Assembly (NCBI GenBank): GCA_013695575.1
Contig: JACDAF010000300.1
Location: 1-13,841 of the forward strand
Length of the DNA: 13,841 nt
From: Chloroflexota bacterium
Lineage (GTDB): Bacteria; Chloroflexota; Limnocylindria; P2-11E
Reading direction: 5' to 3'
This document shows, one piece after another, positions 6,734 to 13,841 of the stretch. The position numbers were made by a program, and so were the translations under genes. How positions within the stretch are numbered: position 1 is the first letter of the stretch; each line of letters opens with the position of its first letter. The notes under the pieces were generated by a model. The model searched no databases and was not told where the DNA came from. It saw only the letters and a list, made by a program, of their open reading frames with translations.

Positions 6734-7333
6734 TCACAGGTCGTAGCGCCGCGGACGCTTGGCCTCCGCGCGGATGATGCGCGCGATCTCTTCGACGGTC
6801 GCGTCGACCTTCCCGTCGTCGTTCACTACCACGTAGTCGTACTCAGGCGCCGCGGCCATCTCGATCGCCGCGTTGCGCAAGCGCACTTCGAGCTGCTCCG
6901 GCGTTTCGGTCGCGCGCTGCACGAGACGGCGGCGGAGCGACTCGACCGAGGGCGGCATGATGAAGATCGTCAGCGCCTCCGGCAGCATGGCCTTGAGCTT
7001 GCGCATGCCCTGTGGCTCCGGCTTCACGATGACGATCGTGTGGTCGCGAAGGGTGTCGGCGAGCGCGTCGCGGCGGACACCCTTGAAGTCGCCGTGCACC
7101 ATCGACCACTCGAGGAAGTTGCCCACCTCGATCTCCTCGCGGAACTTTTCCGGTGAGTAGAAGTAGTAGTCCGTGGCATGAACCTCGCCGCGGCGCGGCT
7201 TCCGGCTCGTCGCGGTGACATACACGACGGCATCGTCGAGCGCCTTGACGAGGCGCGCGATCACGGTGTCCTTCCCTGCCCCGGATGGAGCCGAGATGAT
7301 GACCAGGAGACCGCGACCGTCGATCCCGCTCAA
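6734..7333 (-). CDS. gmk: Guanylate kinase (divergent GMP-binding region)
   Basis: The 199-residue product converts GMP and ATP to GDP and ADP. P-loop SAPSGAGKDT (14-23), SRKPRRGE (43-50), DYYF (55-58), FLEW (73-76), FIMPPSVESLRRRL and PEYDYVVVND (163-172) define the family. The GMP side is unusual: the common GNYYG[ST] reads GDFKGV (81-86), and the common [IV]DVQG reads PEPQG (105-109). TTG 7333 is the only ATG/GTG/TTG codon near the expected N-terminus. The frame is open upstream to the rluD stop with only a CTG (about 7426) as an alternative, so an extended form cannot be excluded. The gene sits upstream of priA-def-fmt as in many Firmicutes. The family is secure; catalytic efficiency is uncertain. 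Confidence 0.88.
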   Translation of the reverse strand: MSGIDGRGLLVIISAPSGAGKDTVIARLVKALDDAVVYVTATSRKPRRGEVHATDYYFYSPEKFREEIEVGNFLEWSMVHGDFKGVRRDALADTLRDHTIVIVKPEPQGMRKLKAMLPEALTIFIMPPSVESLRRRLVQRATETPEQLEVRLRNAAIEMAAAPEYDYVVVNDDGKVDATVEEIARIIRAEAKRPRRYDL

Positions 7334-7435
7334 TCGGCTCGTCGCCGCAGCGTTGCCGTGTCGCCCGCTCGACAGCTCACGGCCGGCGGTCTCGCTCGCG
7401 CGGACGGAGCTCTCACTCGCTCGCCCCAGGCACTC
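7334..7435 (-). other. 102-nt rluD-gmk gap, open in the gmk frame
   Basis: No promoter or terminator is convincing. On the plus strand CTCGCTCGC occurs twice (7391-7399 and 7416-7424), a short direct repeat that may be chance. In the gmk frame the whole gap is stop-free with G/C-rich third positions, but it offers no ATG, GTG or TTG. If translated it would add a low-complexity Ser/Gly/Arg/Ala-rich segment to Gmk. Confidence 0.3.
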
Positions 7436-8386
7436 TCAGGCGAGCGCTTCGGCGAGGAGCGATGTCGAGTTCGCCGGCTCTCCGAGCTCCGCCAGCGCAC
7501 GTCGCAGGTCGTCCCCAAGCGGCGCGGAGAACGTGCGCTCACCGGAGCGAGGGAGCCGGACCGTGAGACGCCACGCATGGAGCCATTGACGCTCGAGGTG
7601 GGTCGGGTCATGCGTTCGTCCGTACACGGGGTCGCCAACGATAGGGAGTCGCGCGAAAGCCAGGTGGACGCGGATCTGATGGGTCCGTCCCGTTTCGGGA
7701 CGGACGTGCAGAAGAGCGGCTCGGGCGTTGCCGCCGCCGTACGTCGCGATCCGCTCGAACCGGGTGATCGCCTCGCGACCGGTCTGCCGGATCGCCATGC
7801 GGCGACGGTCCGACTCGTCCCGCTGGATGGGCGCATCGATGACCACCGGTCGCTCTCCGGGATCACCCCAGACGAGCGCGAGGTACTCCTTGCCGAACCG
7901 CTTTGCCTGGAGCTGCCGGGAGAGCACAAGGTGGGCGGCGTCGCTCTTTGCCACGATCATCACGCCGCTCGTGTCCTTATCGAGCCGGTGCACGATCCCG
8001 GGCCGGCCCGCCTCGCGCCCGGTCTCCGCTCCGACACGTCCCGCGACCGCGTTCACGAGCGTGCCGGTGCGATGCCCATAGGCGGGATGCACCACCAGCC
8101 CCGCTGGCTTGTTCACCACGATGACGTCCGCGTCCTCGTACAGCGTGTCGATGGCGATGTCCTCGGCCTCGAGCGAGAGCGGCTCCTCGGGAGAAGGGAC
8201 GACGAGCGAGAGCCGCTGACCCGCCCGCACCTTGTGCGACGGATCTACGGCGGCACCGTCGGCCGTGACATGGCCCTCCCGCGCGAGGCGTTGAATGACA
8301 CTGCGCGAGAGCTGGGTGCGCTCCGCGAGGAAGCGGTCGACACGGACGCCGCCGGCGTCCACGTGGAGCTCGATGCGCTCCGTCAT
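7436..8386 (-). CDS. rluD: RluA/RluD-family 23S rRNA pseudouridine synthase
   Basis: The 316-residue product has an N-terminal S4 RNA-binding domain (about 14-63, VRVDRFLAERTQLSRSVIQRL) and a pseudouridine synthase domain. HRLDKDTSG (133-141) supplies the catalytic Asp D136 (E. coli RluD D139), and GRTHQIRVH (233-241) is the second family signature. The closest characterised role is pseudouridylation of the helix 69 loop of 23S rRNA, but the exact sites cannot be read from sequence. The ATG at 8386 overlaps the lspA TGA as ATGA, which decides the start over an in-frame ATG at 8419. lspA next to this family is also the Bacillus order (lspA-ylyB). Confidence 0.93.
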   Translation of the reverse strand: MTERIELHVDAGGVRVDRFLAERTQLSRSVIQRLAREGHVTADGAAVDPSHKVRAGQRLSLVVPSPEEPLSLEAEDIAIDTLYEDADVIVVNKPAGLVVHPAYGHRTGTLVNAVAGRVGAETGREAGRPGIVHRLDKDTSGVMIVAKSDAAHLVLSRQLQAKRFGKEYLALVWGDPGERPVVIDAPIQRDESDRRRMAIRQTGREAITRFERIATYGGGNARAALLHVRPETGRTHQIRVHLAFARLPIVGDPVYGRTHDPTHLERQWLHAWRLTVRLPRSGERTFSAPLGDDLRRALAELGEPANSTSLLAEALA

Positions 8387-8868
8387 ACGGGTTCGGTCCG
8401 CTGCCGCTCCGATAGCCATAGCAGGAACGTCACGGCGAAGATGCCGACCACGATCGACGAGTCGGCAACATTGAACGACCAGAAGCGAGGCCCATCCGGC
8501 AGACCCACGTCGACGAAGTCGACGACGTATCCCTGCCCGAGGCGATCGACGAGGTTTCCGAATGCGCCGCCGAGCTGCATCCCGAGGGTGCCTGCCAGCC
8601 AGGGGGAGCGCATCGCGATGGTCCGGTAGTAGTAGAGGATCGCCAGCACCGCGAAGATCGACAGCACCGACAGGAGCGTCGTGCGGTCCTGTGCGAGCCC
8701 GAACGCGGCTCCCGTGTTCCGGACGTGCGAAAGGCGAAGGTACGGCCCGATGATGTCGCGGGTCTCGTGCAGCGGGATGCTCGTCACGACGGCCGCCTTG
8801 GTCACGCGATCGAGCACGAAGACCCCGGCCGCGACCGCGGCGATGAGCCCTATCCGGCGTGTGGTCAC
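8383..8868 (-). CDS. lspA: Lipoprotein signal peptidase (signal peptidase II)
   Basis: The 161-residue inner-membrane aspartyl protease cleaves the signal peptide of diacylglyceryl-modified prolipoproteins. Four membrane segments are visible at about 6-22, 64-84, 90-107 and 137-153. Catalytic Asp residues are D117 (GYVVDFVDV) and D136 (FNVADSS), and VRNTGAAFG (49-57) and GGAFGNLVDR (100-109) are conserved. The start is GTG 8868; no good SD precedes it, and an out-of-frame ATG at 8876 ends at once (ATG-ACC-TCG-TGA). The gene follows fabG by 30 nt and overlaps rluD by 4 nt. Confidence 0.96.
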   Translation of the reverse strand: MTTRRIGLIAAVAAGVFVLDRVTKAAVVTSIPLHETRDIIGPYLRLSHVRNTGAAFGLAQDRTTLLSVLSIFAVLAILYYYRTIAMRSPWLAGTLGMQLGGAFGNLVDRLGQGYVVDFVDVGLPDGPRFWSFNVADSSIVVGIFAVTFLLWLSERQRTEPV

Positions 8869-8899
8869 GAGGTCATGCTAGAGAGATGCGGAGCGACCG

Positions 8900-9649
8900 C
8901 TAGGTGACCATGCCTCCATCCACGACGAGGACTTGCCCGGTGATGTAGGCGGCGTCGTCCGACGCGAGGAACGCGATCGCGTTCGCGATGTCCTCGGCGG
9001 CGCCGAAGCGCCCGAGCGGGATCTGCTTCAGCAGAGCGTCCTTCACCTCCTGTGGTAAGGCGTCCGTAAGGTCCGTCGGCACGAAGCCCGGCGCGACGGC
9101 GTTCACCGTGATGTTGCGGCTCGCCATCTCGCGCGCGACCGTCTTGGTGAATCCGATCACGCCGGCTTTCGCCGCCGAGTAGTTCGCCTGGCCGGCGTTG
9201 CCGACGAGGCCCGTGATCGACGACACGTTCACGATCCTTCCGGCGCGCTGCTTCATCATCGGCCGCATCGCGGCCTTGGTGATCAGGAAGGTGCCGCGAA
9301 GGTTCAGATCGAGGACCGCGTCCCACTCTTCGGCGCTCATTCGCAAGAGCAGGTTGTCGCGGGTGATCCCCGCGTTGTTCACGAGGATGTCAAGCCGGCC
9401 ACCGCCGAACTCGAGGGCTTCTTTCATGACGCGCTCGGCCTCGCCGTCCTGCGAGACGTCGCCCTGGATGAGCGCTGCCGTCGAGCCCGTCAACTCGACG
9501 AGGTGCTTGGCCTCCTCCGCCGCGGCGGCGTTTCCTTTGTAGTTCAGGGCGATCCGCGACCCGTCGCGTGCCAGGCGGACCGCCGTCGCCCGGCCGATCC
9601 CGCGACTCCCGCCGGTGATGAGGGCGACCTTGCCGGCAAGAGCGCTCAT
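8900..9649 (-). CDS. fabG: 3-oxoacyl-[acyl-carrier-protein] reductase
   Basis: The 249-residue short-chain dehydrogenase carries out the NADPH-dependent reduction of 3-oxoacyl-ACP in fatty-acid elongation. TGGSRGIG (12-19) is the nucleotide-binding motif and NNAG is at 91-94. The catalytic tetrad N116, S144, Y157 and K161 is spaced exactly as in E. coli FabG (N110, S138, Y151, K155). ITGQVLVVDGG near the C-terminus is also typical of FabG, and these marks separate it from generic SDRs. ATG 9649 lies 24 nt after fabF. The pair supports a FAS-II assignment, although acpP, often between fabG and fabF, is absent here. Confidence 0.94.
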   Translation of the reverse strand: MSALAGKVALITGGSRGIGRATAVRLARDGSRIALNYKGNAAAAEEAKHLVELTGSTAALIQGDVSQDGEAERVMKEALEFGGGRLDILVNNAGITRDNLLLRMSAEEWDAVLDLNLRGTFLITKAAMRPMMKQRAGRIVNVSSITGLVGNAGQANYSAAKAGVIGFTKTVAREMASRNITVNAVAPGFVPTDLTDALPQEVKDALLKQIPLGRFGAAEDIANAIAFLASDDAAYITGQVLVVDGGMVT

Positions 9650-9673
9650 CCGGCCTGGTCCCGCCCCAAGCGA

Positions 9674-10915
9674 TCAGTCAGCCGGAGCCCCTCTGAAGAT
9701 GAGGCTCGCGTTGTGGCCCCCGAAGCCCATCGAGTTCGAGAGTGCCGTCCGGATGGGCGCGAGGCGCGACGAGTTGGGGACGTAGTCCAGATCGAGCGCC
9801 GGGTCGGGCACTTCGTAGTTGATGGTCGGAGGGAGGCAGCCGTCCCGGATCGCGAGGAGGCAGGCGATGGCCTCGAGCGCGCCCGCGGCACCCAGCAGGT
9901 GTCCGGTCATCGACTTCGTGGACGAGATGGCCAGCTTGTACGCATGATCGCCGAACAGAGACTTGATAGCTGCGGTCTCCTCGCGGTCGTTCGGCTGGGT
10001 CGAGGTCCCATGTGCGTTGAGGTAGTCGATCTCATCAGGACGCATCCCCGCCTGGTCGAGAGCCATCTTCATGGCTCGCGCGTTCCCCTCGCCCTCCGGC
10101 GACGGCGAGGTGATGTGGTACGCGTCCGCGGTCGCGCCGTATCCCACGAGCTCGCCGTACAGCCGCGCTCCGCGACTGCGCGCGTGCCCGTACTCCTCGA
10201 GGATGACGACCGCAGCGCCCTCGGACAGGATGAAGCCGTCCCGCTCCTTGTCGAACGGGCGTGAGGCGTGCGCCGGGTCGTGGTTGCGGCGGCTCATCGC
10301 GTGCATCGTCGCGAACGCCCCGATGGCCAGCGGGAGCACTGCGGCCTCGGAGCCTCCGGCCACCATGACGTCGGCCTGCCCGCGCCGGATCATCTCGGCC
10401 GATTCACCGATGGAGTGCGCGCTCGAGGCGCACGCGGAAACGTGCGCGACATTCGGGCCCTGCATACCGAACTGCATGGAGATCTGCGCGGACGCGGCGT
10501 TGGCCATCAGCATCGGCACGAGGAACGGCGACAGGCGGCTCGGGCCGCGCTCCTCCATGATGATCACCTGCTCGATGAGCGTTTCGAGACCGCCGACGCC
10601 CGTGGCGATGGCGACGCCCGCCCGATCGGGCGAGTCGGTGAGAACGATCTTCGAGTCATGGAGGGCCTGCGCGGCCGCACCCACCGCGAGCTGAGTGAAC
10701 CGGTCCGTCCGGCGCGCGTCCTTGCGATCCATGTACCGCGTGGGATCGAAGTCCTTTACCTCGCCCGCGATCTGAGACTCGTACGCAGACGGGTCGAACC
10801 GCGTGATACGGGTGATCCCGCCGCGGCCATGCGTGAGGGAATCCCACGTCTCCACGACGTCATTGCCGACGGGCGTGATCGCGCCGATACCGGTGACGAC
10901 GACGCGGCGCGTCAC
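9674..10915 (-). CDS. fabF: Beta-ketoacyl-[acyl-carrier-protein] synthase II
   Basis: From GTG 10915 the product is 413 residues, the same as E. coli FabF. It condenses malonyl-ACP with acyl-ACP in chain elongation. Catalytic C162 (SACASSAHSIG), H302 (NAHGTSTQPND), K334 and H339 (KSMTGHLLGAAGALE) match E. coli C163, H303, K335 and H340 to within one residue. An in-frame GTG at 10951 would add 12 residues in front of the usual TRRVVVTGIGAITPVGN start and is less likely; neither start has a strong SD. The gene follows ileS by 71 nt, a gap that shows no clear feature, and precedes fabG. Confidence 0.95.
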   Translation of the reverse strand: MTRRVVVTGIGAITPVGNDVVETWDSLTHGRGGITRITRFDPSAYESQIAGEVKDFDPTRYMDRKDARRTDRFTQLAVGAAAQALHDSKIVLTDSPDRAGVAIATGVGGLETLIEQVIIMEERGPSRLSPFLVPMLMANAASAQISMQFGMQGPNVAHVSACASSAHSIGESAEMIRRGQADVMVAGGSEAAVLPLAIGAFATMHAMSRRNHDPAHASRPFDKERDGFILSEGAAVVILEEYGHARSRGARLYGELVGYGATADAYHITSPSPEGEGNARAMKMALDQAGMRPDEIDYLNAHGTSTQPNDREETAAIKSLFGDHAYKLAISSTKSMTGHLLGAAGALEAIACLLAIRDGCLPPTINYEVPDPALDLDYVPNSSRLAPIRTALSNSMGFGGHNASLIFRGAPAD

Positions 10916-10986
10916 GCGAATCTCGACCGGACCCGCTTCAGGGCGCTGCACGTGACGATCACGGTGCCCAAGCCTACGCCCGGCCG

Positions 10987-13841
10987 CTAGGTCCGCTCGA
11001 GCTCCAGGCTCGCCGCGACGCCGTTCAGCTCACCAGACCAGCGGTGTCCTGCGCCGACGGTCCCTTCGCGGGCCGCCACCGCGAGGGTCTCGCGCGAGAT
11101 CAGCTGGTCGAACTTCCTGACGGTCGGCGCGATCGCACCCGCATAACGAAGCACGATGCGATCGGCGATCTCGAGGCCCGCCTCTTTTCGCAGCTCGTTG
11201 ATCTTGTGCACGAGCTCTCGGGCCAGGCCTTCCTTCACCAGATCCGGGCTGAGTGCGGTCTCGAGCGCTGCGACGGCACCAGCGTCGCGGCCAACGGCGT
11301 GGCCGGGCGCACCGACGTGCTCGACGAGCACCTCGTTCGGCTGCAGCGTGAACCCCTCGACCTCGAACGCTCCGTCACGCTGAGTGAATCGGCCCTCGGC
11401 AAGCGCGGCGCGCACCCGAGGCAGATCCTTGCCGAGCTTCGGCCCCAGCGCCTTGAGCTCAGGCTTCACGCGCAGCTCGACGAGCCCCGTGGCGTCCTCG
11501 CGTACCTCCAGCTCCTTCACGTTGAGCTCGTCGCGGACGAGACAGGCGACCTCACCGCCCGGGTCCAGCGCGTCCCGGTCGCGATCGGTCCGGTCGAAGA
11601 CGACGACGAGCCGCCGGAGCGGCATGCGCAGCTTCACCTTCGCCTCACCGCGTGCGGTCCGGCCCAACGAGACAACCCGCATGGCCGCTCGCATCTCGCG
11701 GTCGAGCGCCTCGTCGACGAGCTCCGGACGAAGCGCCGGGTAGTCGGTATGGTGCACGGACGCGGCGGCATCGGGGAGGGCGCGGCGCACGAGGTTCTGA
11801 TACATCGACTCGGCGAGGAACGGCAGCATCGGGGCGAAGAGCCGCGCGATCGTGACAAGCGCCTCATACAGCGTCTGGTATGCGGCGAGCGAGTCGCGCT
11901 CGTCCTCCGCTCTCCAGAAGCGCGGGCGCGTGAGTCGGACGTACCAGGTGGAGAGCTCGTCCCAGAACGCCTCGAGCCGGAGCGCCGCGGTCTGCGAGTC
12001 GTAGCGATCGAGCGCGTCGCGACATTCCCGCACGAGCCGCGCGAGCGACGACAACAGCCAACGATCGATCGCGGGCCGCTCGGCGACGGGCACCGGGGGC
12101 GCCGCGGGATCGAACCGGTCGAGGTTCGCGTACGTCACGAAGAACGAGTACGCGTTCCACAGCACGAGCAGCCGCCGCTTGATGTCCGAGGTCGGCGCCT
12201 GGCCCCAGTACACGTTCTCCCGGATGTCCTGGCGCGCGTACAGCCACCGGATGACGTCCGCGCCGATGTCCTCGCAGGCCTGGCCCAGATCCTTCATGTT
12301 CTGGCCGGTCTTGTGGAACTCCTCGCCCGGAGCGGCGAGGACACGCTCGAATGCCATGCACGTCTCGTACGGAGCGCGACCGGTGAGCACGACGCTCATG
12401 AACAGCTGCGAGTAGAACCAGAGCCGCACCTGCTCGACCATCTCGACGACGTAGTCGGCCGGGAACCACTTCTCCCATCGCGGGCGGTCATCGAGCCAGT
12501 GCAGCGTCGAGAACGGGACGATCCCGGCGTCGAGCCAGCAGTCCCCGACCTCCTTCACCCGCTTCGCGGACGCTCCGCACTCAGGACACGCGACGACCAC
12601 GTCATCGATCCAGGGACGGTGCAGCTCGCGCAGGCTGGCGACGCCCGCGGTCGCGCGCTTGTGCAGCTCCGCCGCGCTCCCGAGGACGAAGAAGTGCCCG
12701 TTCGGGCAGTCGTAGAACGGCAGCGGCAGGCCCCAGTAGCGCTTCCGGCTGATGTTCCAGTCACCCATGTTCGTGAGCCAGTTCTCCATGCGCCGGCCGG
12801 TGGCGCCGGGGATCCAGTTGACCGCGCGCGCGGCCTCGATCAGCCTCGGCCGCAGCTCCTCCATGGAGATGAACCACTCGTCGTCGACGCGGAACACGAT
12901 CTCCTCGTGGCACCGCCAGCACTCGGGGTAGCGGTGCGTATACGGGACTGCGCGGAACAGGGTGCCCTTCTGTTCGAGGTCGTCCGCGATCTCGTGCGCG
13001 ACGTCGCGCGCGTCCTTGCCGTCGAGCCCGCCATAGCCCGATCGGAAGCGCGCCTGGTCGTCGATCGGAATCAGCACGGGTAGGCCTTCGGTCTTCGACA
13101 ACGCGAAATCCTCAGCGCCGCAACCCGGCGCGATGTGGACGATCCCGGTTCCCTCTTCCTCCCCGACGTCCTTCCACGCGATGACCCGGTGGTGGTCGAG
13201 GGCATCGCGCACGGCGGGGAGCTCGTCGAAAGGGCCGCGGAAGCGCAGCGCGACGAGCTCGCGGCCCTTCACCGTCTCGAGGACCTTCGCGTCAGGCCAC
13301 CCGGCCGACTCGTAGACCTTCTTGCTGACGATGATCACTTCGTCCGCGACTTGCGCGCGCACGTAGTCGAGCTCCGGGTGCACCGCCAGGGCGACGTTCG
13401 CGGGAAGCGTCCACGGAGTTGTCGTCCAGACGAGGAACGACTCCTTTGGCTGGGGCTCGTTCGGGGCCGGCACAGCCGGTCCCGAACGCACGACGGGGAA
13501 GCGGACGTAGACCGAGAGATGCGTCATCTCGCGGTAGGCATCGATCATCTCGTGCTGGGAGAGCGCGGTGCCGCACCGCGCGCACCACGGCATCGAGCGA
13601 TGGCCCTTGTAGAGCCAGCCCTTCTCGTGGCAAATCTTCAGCACCTGCCAGATGTGCGAGATGTTCTCGTCGTCGTAGGTGAAGTACGAGTTGTCCCAGT
13701 CCATCCACTGGCCGAGGCGGACCGACTGCTTGGTGATCGCGGCCGCGGAGCGGTCCACGCGCGCGCGGCACGCTTCCGAGAACCGGTCGATGCCATACGA
13801 CTCGATATCCCGCTTGCTGTTCAGCTCGAGCTCGCGCTCGA
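10987..13841 (-). CDS. ileS: Isoleucyl-tRNA synthetase, type 2-like (5' end outside window)
   Basis: The minus frame is open to the right edge, giving 950 residues. The first visible ones, LELNSKRDIESYGIDRF, are typical IleRS sequence, so roughly the first 95-100 residues, with the HIGH motif, are missing. Visible marks are a Cys pair (CARC, residues 86/89), the CP1 editing domain with TTTPWTLP (139-146) and GTGIVHIAPGCGAED (230-244, editing Asp 244), NWLTNMGDWNISRKRYWGLPLP, and the anticodon-binding domain (WNAYSFFVTYANLDRF onward). The C-terminus (LVKEGLARELVHKINELRKEAGL) resembles the eukaryote-like type 2 IleRS that lacks the C-terminal zinc finger. The catalytic KMSKS site reads EFHKT (K510 retained). 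A GTG at 13758 inside the frame is not the start. The enzyme charges tRNA-Ile and hydrolyses mischarged Val. Confidence 0.95.
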   Translation of the reverse strand, partial: ERELELNSKRDIESYGIDRFSEACRARVDRSAAAITKQSVRLGQWMDWDNSYFTYDDENISHIWQVLKICHEKGWLYKGHRSMPWCARCGTALSQHEMIDAYREMTHLSVYVRFPVVRSGPAVPAPNEPQPKESFLVWTTTPWTLPANVALAVHPELDYVRAQVADEVIIVSKKVYESAGWPDAKVLETVKGRELVALRFRGPFDELPAVRDALDHHRVIAWKDVGEEEGTGIVHIAPGCGAEDFALSKTEGLPVLIPIDDQARFRSGYGGLDGKDARDVAHEIADDLEQKGTLFRAVPYTHRYPECWRCHEEIVFRVDDEWFISMEELRPRLIEAARAVNWIPGATGRRMENWLTNMGDWNISRKRYWGLPLPFYDCPNGHFFVLGSAAELHKRATAGVASLRELHRPWIDDVVVACPECGASAKRVKEVGDCWLDAGIVPFSTLHWLDDRPRWEKWFPADYVVEMVEQVRLWFYSQLFMSVVLTGRAPYETCMAFERVLAAPGEEFHKTGQNMKDLGQACEDIGADVIRWLYARQDIRENVYWGQAPTSDIKRRLLVLWNAYSFFVTYANLDRFDPAAPPVPVAERPAIDRWLLSSLARLVRECRDALDRYDSQTAALRLEAFWDELSTWYVRLTRPRFWRAEDERDSLAAYQTLYEALVTIARLFAPMLPFLAESMYQNLVRRALPDAAASVHHTDYPALRPELVDEALDREMRAAMRVVSLGRTARGEAKVKLRMPLRRLVVVFDRTDRDRDALDPGGEVACLVRDELNVKELEVREDATGLVELRVKPELKALGPKLGKDLPRVRAALAEGRFTQRDGAFEVEGFTLQPNEVLVEHVGAPGHAVGRDAGAVAALETALSPDLVKEGLARELVHKINELRKEAGLEIADRIVLRYAGAIAPTVRKFDQLISRETLAVAAREGTVGAGHRWSGELNGVAASLELERT

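Noticed and set aside
7391..7424. Direct repeat of CTCGCTCGC in the rluD-gmk gap
   Set aside because: Only 9 bp, low complexity and common in this GC-rich composition; not enough for an operator call.
7178..8629. 483-codon plus-strand frame across gmk, rluD and lspA
   Set aside because: Antisense shadow over three genes with intact family motifs; no motif of its own.
11044..13083. 679-codon open frame on the plus strand opposite ileS
   Set aside because: Arg/Asp/Glu/Leu-rich antisense shadow of a well-conserved gene in GC-rich DNA, with no recognisable domain; the opposite strand carries unmistakable IleRS motifs.
13292..13771. 159-codon minus-strand frame overlapping the 5' part of ileS
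   Set aside because: Frame-shifted shadow of ileS; the ileS frame is open to the edge with recognisable IleRS sequence.

Overview
The window is a dense, GC-rich bacterial housekeeping region. Coding density is near 95%, third codon positions are almost all G or C, and at least six of the eleven start codons that fall inside the window are GTG or TTG. Gene content and order resemble the Firmicutes/Chloroflexota gmk-priA-def-fmt-rlmN-(rpmB)-yloV core cluster. GC-rich coding, a type-2 isoleucyl-tRNA synthetase and frequent GTG starts suggest an uncultured high-GC lineage such as Chloroflexota (for example Limnocylindria-like) or a neighbour. This placement is inference; no rRNA gene is present to confirm it.

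Layout: all genes except rpmB lie on the minus strand and read right to left. At the right edge is ileS (5' end outside the window), then fabF, fabG, lspA, rluD, gmk, priA, def, fmt and rlmN. After rlmN comes a short remnant resembling the C-terminus of a vicinal-oxygen-chelate (glyoxalase-like) protein. It meets the plus-strand ribosomal protein gene rpmB tail to tail, and the two stop codons share a CTAG. rpmB is divergent from a FakA/YloV-type DAK2-domain gene on the minus strand, which runs off the left edge. Both edge genes are read from frames that stay open to the window boundary.

How the genes work together: ileS, def, fmt, rlmN, rluD and rpmB serve translation (tRNA charging, initiator Met-tRNA formylation and its removal, rRNA/tRNA modification, 50S structure). 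fabF, fabG and the FakA-like gene belong to fatty-acid elongation and probably fatty-acid activation. lspA processes lipoproteins, gmk makes GDP, and priA restarts replication forks. Tight junctions (lspA/rluD ATGA, def/fmt TAGTG, priA to def 10 nt) indicate translational coupling within an operon-like run.

I found no mobile element, CRISPR array, tRNA/rRNA gene, defence system or clearly new system. The points worth a second look are: a hairpin that displays a strong Shine-Dalgarno sequence, followed by a chain of overlapping mini-ORFs upstream of rlmN; an altered KMSKS signature in IleS; changed GMP-contact positions in Gmk; an N-terminally extended peptide deformylase; the VOC remnant with its embedded inverted repeat; and losses from the usual gene cluster (no rpoZ, coaBC, rsmB, asp23-like gene or acpP where they are often found). 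No stretch over 300 bases lacks a gene.
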